Shown: positions 52,402 through 60,745 of the stretch, one piece after another
Numbering within the stretch: position 1 is the first letter of the stretch
How the letters are laid out: every line of letters begins with the position of its first letter
NCBI GenBank assembly: GCA_945643635.1
Contig: CALZFC010000249.1
Location: forward strand, 1,385,001-1,449,000
Direction of reading: 5' to 3'
DNA from: Allodiplogaster sudhausi
Lineage: Eukaryota; Nematoda; Chromadorea; Rhabditida; Diplogasteridae
DNA: 64,000 nucleotides
Notes under the pieces: generated by a model
The model's database searches: none
What the model saw: the letters and a program-made list of their open reading frames with translations, nothing else
What the model was told of the DNA's origin: nothing
Program-made: the position numbers and the translations under genes

Positions 52402-52748
52402 ATCTCTCACTATCTCAGTCTGTGTCTCTATGTGTCCCTCACTCGCTCTCTCTCTCTCTCTCTCTTTCTTTATCTCTTACTATCTCAGTCTGTGTCTCTA
52501 TGTCTCTCTCTCCCTCTCTCTCTCTCTACCTCTCACTATCTCAGTCTGTGTCTCTATGTCTCCCTCTCTCGCTCTCTCTCTCTCTCTCTCTCTTTCTCTA
52601 TCTCTCACTATCTCAGTCTGTGTCTCTATGTCTCCCTCTCTCGCTCTCTCTCTCTCTTTCTCTATCTCTCACTATCTCAGTCTATGTCTCTATGTCTCCC
52701 TCTCTCGCTCTCTCTTTCTCTATCTCTCACTATCTCAGTCTGTGTCTC

Positions 52749-52791
<43 letters not shown>

Positions 52792-54351
52792 CTCTCACTA
52801 TCTCAGTCTGTGTCTCTGTGTCTCCCTCTCTCGCTCTCTCTCTCTCTCCCTCTCTCTCTCTCTCTCTTTCTCTATCTCTCACTATCTCAGTCTGTGTCTC
52901 TATGTCTCCCTCTCTCGCTCTCTCTCTCTCTCTTTCTCTATCTCTCACTGTCTCAGTCTGTGTCTCTATGTCTCCCTCTCTCGCTCTCTCTCTCTCTCTT
53001 CTCTCTTTCTCTCCCTCTCGCGCTCTCTCTTTTTCTCTGTCTTTCTCTCTATTATATTCCGTCTTTCATTTGCTTATCTTATTTCATATTCGTTCTTCTT
53101 CTTTTCTCATGCGCATTTCCGTATGATTCCCATCTTTCCTCATTACGTTATTTTGTTAATCATTAACTTTGTTGTATAAATCCAGGCGACGATTCACTAC
53201 GTGTTCTCCTCGATAGAATGGATGGGGTGCAGGCGACACCAAGGAAGGAATTCAAGGTTCAACTTTTATTTTGGCGTGCTCTTTTTTTGGCGCGTACAAA
53301 AAGTTTCTTTTTAAAAAGCGGTTTAGAATTATGTAAAATTAAATATCTGTGTCTATATTTTGTATATGAACTTGCATTGAAATTGTAGCTAGAACTAAAC
53401 AAAAGAATGTCCAGAAAAAGTATCCAGAAAAATCGAATGAATGCAAATGTAGCACTTATAATAAAAGTAATAACTCAAAATTATTTATTCTTACCGTGAT
53501 CCCCCGTTTTTTTTTCTTCTCAGGACTCGGTGCCTGTTATGGAGGCGATGAAAGTGGAGTCCTATCGGAGACATGCTCTATTCAGAGGAGGAGGCTACAA
53601 TCTTAAGCAGATCGAGGCGGAGACAGGGGTCAAGGTTGGGTCAATATGTTTAAGTCTATAAATATTATACATATACATATATTTACTTATTTATTTATGT
53701 AAACATTAAAAAGAATATGGGCATGGAACACTTCATTGTTCTTTATAATATAAATGCGTACTCCCTTATTAATGGTGCATCCTGTTCAAGTTTTATTTAT
53801 TTTATGAAATGGCGTTTCCTGTAAACCACCAAGACGTCGAAATTTGGTTTACGACGATTGAATCGAAACTTTTTTTTGTTGAATTTGTGAAAAAATATTT
53901 TTCTTGACTGGTGTTTTCTTGCGACAACAATGTTTACTTTAGTTTTGGAAAATTTTAATAAAATGAAAACATAAAAATATATACCTGAAACAATCTAGCG
54001 TTTCTACAATTATGAATCGTCCGTACATACGTCTGAAACATCAGCGAACCCTGCGCACGTTTTTTTATGGATGAAATACAGCTTACTTTAAACCACCAAT
54101 AAAAGAACAAAAACTTACTACAACAACAACAAGAACCATTTTGTCAGATTTCCGCCGAAGACGACGTGAACCTCGTGATGACAGCGCCGAATCGAGAAAT
54201 GATGCTGAAGGCAAGAGAGATGGTCGATGAGTAAGCGCTCTTTTTCTCTTGAAGTTGTCATTTTCTTTTTTTTCTATTTTTTGTAATATAATATTTCTAT
54301 AGTGTCATTCTTTAGCATCGTCTTTTTTTCCGTGCGACAGAAGGAGTAAAG

Positions 54352-54399
<48 letters not shown>

Positions 54400-55540
54400 C
54401 CTCCCTCCCTCTCTCTCCCATCATCCACCCTCCCTTCCAGATTGGTCTCCTCTTCTGACGACGCGAATCTCTCCTTTGGCCAGTCTGTGACTGCCGAAGT
54501 TGTCGCAGTTCTCGACGGTGGCGTCTCCATCAAGCTAAAGGTATGGATGAACGATATTCTTTTGTATTATAAATATTATTTTTTGCTAAGGTTATTTTCT
54601 TCCCTAAATATTATGCTTTAATTTTACAACATTATTTAACTTCATTTGCTGCTAATGAATTTATAAGAAATCTTTCTTTCACCTTTTTCTTTAAACATAT
54701 GTGTTAATGCACATGAAATGATCATTGTACGTGAATAGACGATACTGGTTTTATTAGGATTGGTAATATTTGTTTGAAAAAAAAGTAAATTGTAAGAAAT
54801 CCTTTGTTCACCTTTTTTATGGTAAGAAATCCTTGTTCAATGGTATGAAATCCTTTTTCACTTTTTTTTAAGATATGTGTTAATGCACATGAAATAATCA
54901 TTGTAATCAACATAAGTCTACTATTGATTACTTCAGTCAACTGGCCGGGCACACTTTGTGAAGAATGCGCAGCTTCATTCTACTCCCATTCAGCACCCCA
55001 GTGCCATTGGGATCAAGGTTAAACTTTATTTATTTATTTATTTATTTATTGTTCTATTTACTTATCTATTTATTAATTGATCATTGTAGATTAATTTATA
55101 TTCTAATTAATTTCATATTACTGGTTTGAATGCTTGTTCAGATCAATATATGTTAGCACAGTTTTTTTTAATGAAAATTCTGCCAAATAAGTGCGTTTGC
55201 AGTTTGTGTAGCCGGGTGAGTATTCGGATGGATAATATAAATAATTAACCTTAATATTTTTTTCTTATCTTGTTGATTCTCAAATAGAAAGCAGGATAAT
55301 AATTCACTCTAAATTTGTATCCGAGCTTCAGAGGATAGAAATATTTCTCCTTAATTAGGATAATAGCTGATAATTTGAAAAAAAAATTGTGATGATTTTT
55401 CCATACTTTATTTTTCTTAGATCGGCGACCGCCTAACCCTTCAATACCTCGGAAGAGACACGGCAACGGGCGCGATTCGACTAGTGCGCAAGACATACGT
55501 CAAGGACTTGCCGGGCAGCAACCAATTGGGGAAAAGATAG
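42132..55540 (+). CDS. pnpt-1: Mitochondrial polyribonucleotide nucleotidyltransferase (PNPase, PNPT1)
   Basis: Phosphorolytic 3'-5' exoribonuclease of mitochondria. Twenty-one exons: 42132-42278, 42554-42655, 45639-45754, 46034-46133, 46389-46532, 47496-47603, 47957-48067, 48574-48705, 49028-49122, 49356-49485, 50090-50231, 50504-50613, 51009-51158, 51427-51487, 51682-51771, 53186-53256, 53524-53634, 54148-54230, 54441-54540, 54937-55017, 55421-55540; 2304 nt, 767 aa (human 783). Arg/Ser-rich mitochondrial presequence (1-50); first RNase PH domain (about 63-200, [12 protein letters not shown]); helical linker; second RNase PH domain (about 355-548) with [28 protein letters not shown], the phosphate-binding SNGSSSMAS and the catalytic [14 protein letters not shown] aspartates; KH domain (about 605-665, [18 protein letters not shown]); S1 domain (about 678-765). 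Intron 6 is GC-AG. Introns 2, 5, 10, 13 and 15 carry distinct repeats. Confidence 0.97.
42660..42780. repeat. GA microsatellite after the pnpt-1 exon 2 donor
   Basis: The intron begins GTCAGTGGAGAGAG and continues as GA repeat for about 120 bases. Confidence 0.85.
42862..45583. repeat. Two diverged tandem copies filling pnpt-1 intron 2
   Basis: Copy A (about 42862-44410) and copy B (about 44438-45583) share, in the same order, several anchor blocks: TCTAGCTTTA..CATAGGAGA (42878, 44450), TTCAAGGG.AATT..ATTTC.GAGATTGAACAG (43090, 44795), GCGCCAGCTTTAATTTGCAT-like (43150, 44885), TTTTGGCGCAGAAATGACC (43868, 45147), GGATAT.C.GGAGTGAAAA (44057, 45297) and CTAGAATATAAGTAAG (44360, 45526). Each copy includes a GA tract after the GCCAGCTTTAATTTGCAT block. 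A partial third copy lies at about 46740-46910 in intron 5. Confidence 0.8.
45755..46003. repeat. GA microsatellite filling pnpt-1 intron 3
   Basis: Starts within the donor (GTAAGAGAGAG) and covers almost the whole 279-base intron with GAGAGGGCGAGG units, stopping about 30 bases before the exon 4 acceptor. Confidence 0.85.
46138..46384. repeat. CT microsatellite filling pnpt-1 intron 4
   Basis: CT repeat with CTCAGTCTCTCT units from five bases after the donor to the exon 5 acceptor, the mirror situation of the preceding GA intron. Confidence 0.85.
46570..47100. repeat. GGTACCCAATT-containing duplicated block in pnpt-1 intron 5
   Basis: Two diverged copies of a block run GAGGTACCCAATTTG, then GGTTAGGGTT, then a second TACCCAATTG (about 46579-46640 and 46966-47042), followed by a further GGGTACCCAATTTT at 47075. 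A G run lies at 46950-46963. A partial copy of the intron 2 repeat sits between them. Confidence 0.7.
49490..49815. repeat. GA microsatellite after the pnpt-1 exon 10 donor
   Basis: Starts at the donor (GTTGCAGAGAGAG). Inside it a unit of about 125 bases (GGGGGGAGATAAGAAA..GACCGTGAGAG..GATAAAAGAG) is repeated in tandem, at about 49518-49600 and 49621-49700. Confidence 0.8.
49885..50089 (+). repeat. Tandem repeat of the exon 11 acceptor region in pnpt-1
   Basis: Four imperfect copies of a 40-65-base unit: TTAGGG(C/T)CATAAGG-CAATAAGAAC.C.TTCC.TAAG. Starts at about 49887, 49945, 49987 and 50051. Copies 1, 3 and 4 end in acceptor-like TTCCTTAAG (49922), TTCCTTTAG (50022) and TTCCCTAAG (50089, the one used). 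Confidence 0.8.
51165..51355. repeat. GGTAGAATGGGTGCTAAG minisatellite in pnpt-1 intron 13
   Basis: Six to seven imperfect copies of a unit of about 25 bases containing GGTAG(A/G)ATGGGT(A/G)CT(A/G)AGG. Similar single units (TACGGTAGTCTAA) occur in the CSNAP 3' UTR at about 41443 and 41488. Confidence 0.7.
51785..53040. repeat. CT-rich minisatellite, about 17 units, in pnpt-1 intron 15
   Basis: A unit of 55-90 bases, CACTATCTCAGTCTGTGTCT followed by CTATGTCTC and a variable CT stretch, is repeated about 17 times. The CT stretch varies in length and often contains CCCTCTCTCGCTC. Because CT repeats have no stop codons, three frames are open for 430-470 codons, but these lie within an intron bounded by GTTACC (51772) and TCCAG (53185). 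Confidence 0.9.
54355..54440. repeat. CT microsatellite before pnpt-1 exon 19
   Basis: A pure CT run (54355-54395) ends in CCCTCCCTTCCAG, serving as the polypyrimidine tract of exon 19. Confidence 0.85.
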
Positions 55541-57218
55541 GTGATGACGAGTTTGTTGGTCAAATGAGCACGAAAACTCAAGTTTGAATTCCCGCGCTTT
55601 TTGCCTAGGCGTGCGATTAAACTCAGGAAGGAAAGTTAAAATTTGGTTAAAATTTTGAGTTTTGGCCCCTTGAATGATTAGATGAATTAGAGAAGTCGTT
55701 AGAATTCGAACTAAGTGAGAAAGTAGAAAAATTAACAACGTTCCTACTAAATTTTGTTGCTGCATCTCTGTTTGGCCGAAGTTTGCGTTGTTCTTTGTTA
55801 TATTTCGTTTACTCGATATTCGTATGATTGTTATGGAATTAGAGCGGAAAAGGTGAACTGAAATAATTATTGTTGTGGAGGATCTGGCCTCTATATTTAG
55901 TAATTGTTATTTTCCGAGCTTTTTTTAGCACAAAAATGAAGAAAAACAACAGTATTTGAATTTTAATCCGCTGTTGTTTTTACTACGTTCAGCTGTTATA
56001 TTTTCCTCTCTCTTTCTCCTTGCTTCTTTCTCTCTCTCTCTCTCGCTATCTCTATCTCTCTCTGTTTCTCTCTTTCTCGCATCTCTTTCTCTGTCTCTAG
56101 CTTAATCTAGAACATTGATTTACCAATACGTTACATACATACGTGTATTCTTACAATTAGAGGCATGAAGTAGCCGCAAAAAGTTGTTTGTTTATTTGTT
56201 TGTTATCCGAATTTGAGAAGTTGTTTACGTACAATTGTTCTCTAGCTGATAAATCGTTATCGACCACATTAGAAAATAAGCAAAAAATGCCTACAAAGAT
56301 TTTCTGATTTATTCAACAGGCGAGAAGTGAGCTTATGGATTGGAGAAAGTACCAGGGGCAGATAAAATAGGAAGTGAAGAACGGAAGTTTCAGTGTTATT
56401 ACGAACGCAGGAGCAAGCAAGGGAAAATGAGACTATGGAAAAAATATTATCTAATGGTAAGCCAAGATGCAAACATGGAACCAAAAAAAGACCACTGAAC
56501 GAGGAGAGGAGGTGGAGGAGGCACGGGTGCATGGGAAATGTAACATTTTGGAATGAGGACGAGCCAACTTGCAGCAGAGAAAGAGAAAGAGAGAGCCAGA
56601 GGGAGAGAGAGAGAAGTAGAGAGAGAGATCGGGAGAGAAAGAGAGGATGAATGAGAGAGAGAGAGAAAGAGAGAGCGATAGAGAAAGTGAGAATGAATGA
56701 GAGAGAGAGAGGGAGAAAGAGAAAGAGTGAGATAGCGAGAGAGAAAGAGAGAGAGAAAGAAAGACAGTGGGAGAAAATCTTTGTTCAACATGCGTTATCC
56801 ATAATCTATTCGTTTACTTCCAATGGGCTGACACATTTACAATTATTTAAATTTTATCTCCTTTCTCGATCATTCTGCAAGAAAAAATCAAATGAAAACA
56901 ACTTCCAATTGTATACGAACAACAAGTATGGATTTTTCACGATAATCTGAAAGTGATACAACGTATAAACGAAGCTGAGATAGGAGGAAAATACAAGAAA
57001 TCCACACCCCCCCCCCCCCACTCAACCTGCACAGTCGCCCGCCAACTAACAAAATGTACATGAAACCCATCATTTGAAAACTGACAACAATCACACGCTA
57101 CATCAGACTTCATAAATGAAATAGAGACACGAGTAAATAAATCGATAATCTGGAAAACGAAAATAAGGAAGACTGCGTGACTACGCATCAGAGATGGAAG
57201 AAATCGATGGATCGATCT
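55541..57218. other. Spacer between convergent pnpt-1 and the LAMP copy
   Basis: The pnpt-1 3' UTR begins here and contains a dispersed TTTGAATTCCCGCGC-type repeat (about 55570-55710). CT tract at about 56005-56100, GA tract at about 56575-56765, and a C run at 57007-57019. No additional exon was recognised. Confidence 0.65.
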
Positions 57219-57356
57219 TCAATTCCGAGGCTGCTGTGCTCGTCGGATGACAAACGTGATGAGCAGGAGGGTTCCGAGGAGAGCTAGGCACCCTCCGATA
57301 ACGAGGAGCACGATGATAGAGGTACGCGAGTCCGGCTGCTGCTCCGAGTCTGACAA

Positions 57357-57359
<3 letters not shown>

Positions 57360-57398
<39 letters not shown>

Positions 57399-57455
57399 CG
57401 TGTGTGTGACAGAGAGAAGAGAGAGAGAGAAGGAGAGAAAGAGAGAGGAGGAGAG
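57360..57455. repeat. GA/CT microsatellite before the last exon of the LAMP copy
   Basis: On the gene's strand this is a CT tract just upstream of the TTTGTCAG acceptor, as in lmp-1, although shorter. Confidence 0.85.
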
Positions 57456-57638
57456 ATTGTAAACGCTTAACAAGTCTTCTAATACACTCCTCATATAATC
57501 GTGCATCTTCACCACTCACACTGCGTGCTCGGGAACTCTGGATTGGCTCCTGCGATGAGCGTCAGATTTGTGAAAGTGATTGATGAAAAGTTTATCAGCT
57601 GTAGAGTAGTCGTAGAACTCTGGAAAAAATATTTTTAG

Positions 57639-57639
<1 letters not shown>

Positions 57640-57680
<41 letters not shown>
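57640..57680. repeat. (TA)n microsatellite abutting the transposon
   Basis: About 20 TA units directly next to the left end of the 3.5-kb element, whose insertion site is TA. Confidence 0.9.
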
Positions 57681-57683
<3 letters not shown>

Positions 57684-58600
57684 TGATGTACCGCCAAAGT
57701 GGCCGATTTGTACCGCAGCGCGCGCAATGTTCCAAATGGTACGCAAGAAATATCTCGGCGTACACGTAACCAAATAAAGAGATCTATACCTTATTTGAAT
57801 CCCCATTGTCTTCCACACACAGCACAAAATGTCTTAAAAAGTAAATTTCAACTTTATTTCATAAAATAAATCAAGTGGTAAATGCAGTAAAAAGTGGTAT
57901 TTGAGTTTACACCACACGCTTAAACAGCGTAATACACCAAATAAACGACACTTCGGAATCATAAAACCAAGCAGCATTTTCGAAGAGTTAGCTGTGTTTT
58001 TGATAGTTTTGTCGTTCTTCTTGGGGTTTTATCTGATTTCTTAAGATTATTATTTGATACAACGCTAGTATCGGCCGGTATGTTTGGAACCACCGTCGGG
58101 GAAGTGCTGAACCTGTTGATGTGATATTTTAATGTCTTGTCGTCCTGCCAATAATCATGCATACATATGTGCTTATGAAGTCATCCTTAAGGGGAACTGA
58201 CATGTGGATTCGGAGATGAGGAGGAAGACTCCAGAGAGAATCGCCTCCTCTTTGCACTTCCTTCTCCTCTTCTATCATCCTCATCGTAAGAGATATCGAA
58301 CATGTTGCGGGGGAGTGATGACAGCTGAACGAATTGCAGTTGATGAGACCGGCATTTGGATTCAGTATTTTATATTTGGCCGATTTCCTTACAGATATCC
58401 AGCCTTTTGTACATATGCTAAGCTTGGTAATGTGCCGACTAAAAGAGCCCTAAGCTTGTGCACACTACACTCTACACAAAATACATAGAGACATGTGGAG
58501 TTAAAATATTGAAAAAGAGGAGGAAAACAGAGAGATAGAGCAAGGTAGAGGGAGAAGTGATTGAAAGAGAGCGAAGACACCAGGGAGCATGCAGCAGAAT

Positions 58601-58638
<38 letters not shown>

Positions 58639-58682
58639 GAGAGACAATGAATTCATGGTAGCAGGCGACTATAACGTGAGTA

Positions 58683-58966
58683 CATGGTGTGGTGGTTAGT
58701 GGCTAGCGCACATGAGCGGGCAAAGAGGGTTCGAGACCATATCGGGACAGTTGGATTTGCGTGAAAACCTTCCCGCTACTGAAAGAAGTGAAGAAGAGAC
58801 TAGAGGTGGAAAAGTCGAGAAAGGTTCTAGGAGCGCGGTTTATAGATGGTCCAGGAATAAAGTATCAAACGTAACTTCGAAAGCACATTCTTACAAATTG
58901 TCAACTAAAAGATGGCGCTTGAAGTTATTTTTGAATACATCTGCGTTTCAGCCTGTGCAACCATGA
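58683..58966 (+). repeat. tRNA-promoter-like (SINE-like) repeat, copy 1
   Basis: An A-box-like GGTTAGTGGCTAGC (about 58694-58707) is followed about 20 bases later by a B-box-like GGGTTCGAGACC (58727-58738), the usual spacing and order of an RNA polymerase III internal promoter. The downstream body (TCTAGGAGCGCGGTTTATAG and GTAACTTCGAAA) is related to copy 2. It does not fold into a tRNA cloverleaf that I can see. Confidence 0.5.
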
Positions 58967-59061
58967 TAGAGAGGGTAGAGAGAGAGAGAGATGGAGAGAG
59001 AGAACAGAGATAGAGAGAGGGCGCTGGGCAATGAGTTCAAGTATATCGATTGTTGCGCATC

Positions 59062-59345
59062 CTATGTGAGTGGTGTGCAGGTTAGTGGTTAGCCCAAAGG
59101 AGCGGTTAGCGAGGGTTCGGGTCCATCTCGTGAATATTGATTTTGGGTCAAAGCTTCCAAGGCATTCCTGCCTATAGAGTTACGGCAGCTTACTATGTGA
59201 TTCAGACAGAACAAGGTGGAGGAAGAGGAAAGGAGAAGGAGAACTGAGTCCAAGAGCGCGGATTAGATAGTAAAGTAGAATGTAACAACGAAACCTCGCA
59301 TCCATTCTAATATTATCTTGAATACAAATGTAGGTAAAATCAGGC
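59062..59345 (+). repeat. tRNA-promoter-like (SINE-like) repeat, copy 2
   Basis: A-box-like CAGGTTAGTGGTTAGCC (59078-59094) and B-box-like GGGTTCGGGTCC (59113-59124), then a body with TCCAAGAGCGCGGATTAGATAG and TGTAACAACGAAA that aligns with copy 1. Both copies are preceded by GA microsatellite. Confidence 0.5.
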
Positions 59346-60097
59346 GAACCATTGCGAAGGTTTTTGTGCGATGATAGGGACTTTTTAAAATAGAAAATGT
59401 GAAAACTTACAGCGTTCTGCGAGTGCAATCGAGGGGCTTGGTCCCGACGTGCTGCTTCCCGGCTAGGGCTACCTTCGACTTCCGCGCAGCCGGCGAGATT
59501 GGACGCGATCCTACAAAAGATCATTATCAGCAAGAAATTCAATAAATAAATATGTGTTATTCAAACTAGATTCACAATTACAATCGCGTTAGCATTCTAT
59601 CCTTCGTTGAAGGTTGTCGGAAAGAAAAAATATACCGTATGCTCACCCTATCTCATGAAAAAATTAATATGAATTCTTATTCCCCTACCATAACACACCT
59701 TGTGGCGAATTTGTTGGAGCTGGGGAGGGATTTTTCCAAGTTTCTAAGAAATCTTGCTCCCATATACTTGCGTTTGAAAAATGTCTATTCATGCTAATTT
59801 GTTAAGTGGAAAGGGAACTTGGCATCTATTACGACAACTACGCCCATATTTCCATGAATATTCACGTTATTGGCGTAATATTGCAACGGGAGCAAAGAAA
59901 ATGAGTTCGAATATCTTGGAATAATTTTGCAAACACCCCTGTCCTCCCCTCCACCCCAAATGGAATAGCACCGCGAATTCAGCGAATTATTTTCGAAAAA
60001 AAAATCCAATTGTAGGGTGGGAGAAAATATCTTCATTTTACCGCAAAAGTAACTTCTTTGCATGAGCCACGCCATCCAACATAGCTCCATTCATTGC

Positions 60098-60745
60098 TAC
60101 TTGAAGAGCATTGTATCGGCCAAACAAAACAGTTGTTCCCGCAATACGTTTTTGAAAGAAATTTCGAATAAAACTACGTTTAAATAAGCCCCAGAATTTA
60201 GCATAGCTCTAGTGGTTAATCATGGATATAGCAAGTATCACTCGGAGTCCAAAAGAAGGAAAAACCCGCAACAAGAACTGAGATAGAAAGCAGAAAACCT
60301 TAAGCAGAGCGAATCGTTCTTGAAGACCGCCGCCGACCTTCCTTAGCCAAACGGAGCAAAGTGGAAGCCGCGTCAAAGCAACCGCTCAGAGCCTCAATTT
60401 AATGGCAATAAAACATACTTCACATACTCGAAGTACATTGTATCGACTTAACAAATCAATTCTTCCCGGTATGAATTGTTGAAAGAAATTTCGAACAAAG
60501 TTAAATAAGCCCCAGCATTTAGCATAGCACTAGTGATTATTCATGGATGTAGAGCATGGAAAAAAACAACAACAACAATAACTGAAATAGAACGCAGCTA
60601 ACCGTGAGCAATGTGAATCGTCTCTGCAGTCAGCGTCCGCCACTCCCAATCCACACCGAGCGGAGTAACAGCGTAGTCGAAAGACGCCGCTCGAAGCCTC
60701 AATTGGAAGGCAATAAACAACACTTCGAGTCCTCGAAGAATCACG
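60098..60745. repeat. Tandem duplication of about 327 bases inside the element
   Basis: Unit 1 (60098-60424) and unit 2 (60425-60745) share TTGTATCG (60111, 60438), TTGAAAGAAATTTCGAA, TTAAATAAGCCCCAG, TTTAGCATAGC.CTAGTG, AGCCTCAATT and CAATAAA blocks in the same order. Confidence 0.85.

Noticed and set aside
51785..53040. Regularly spaced repeats that look like a CRISPR array
   Set aside because: Spacers are themselves CT repeats, unit length varies, and the array lies within a eukaryotic intron.
51705..53126. A 473-codon open frame rich in Ser/Leu
   Set aside because: It begins in pnpt-1 exon 15 and runs through a CT minisatellite in the intron. Joining 51771 to 53186 restores the conserved PNPase reading, so the frame is intronic.
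58204..58488. 94-codon frame inside the 3.5-kb element as a transposase fragment
   Set aside because: It shows no DDE/D spacing, no helix-turn-helix and no resemblance to Tc1/mariner proteins that I can recognise.
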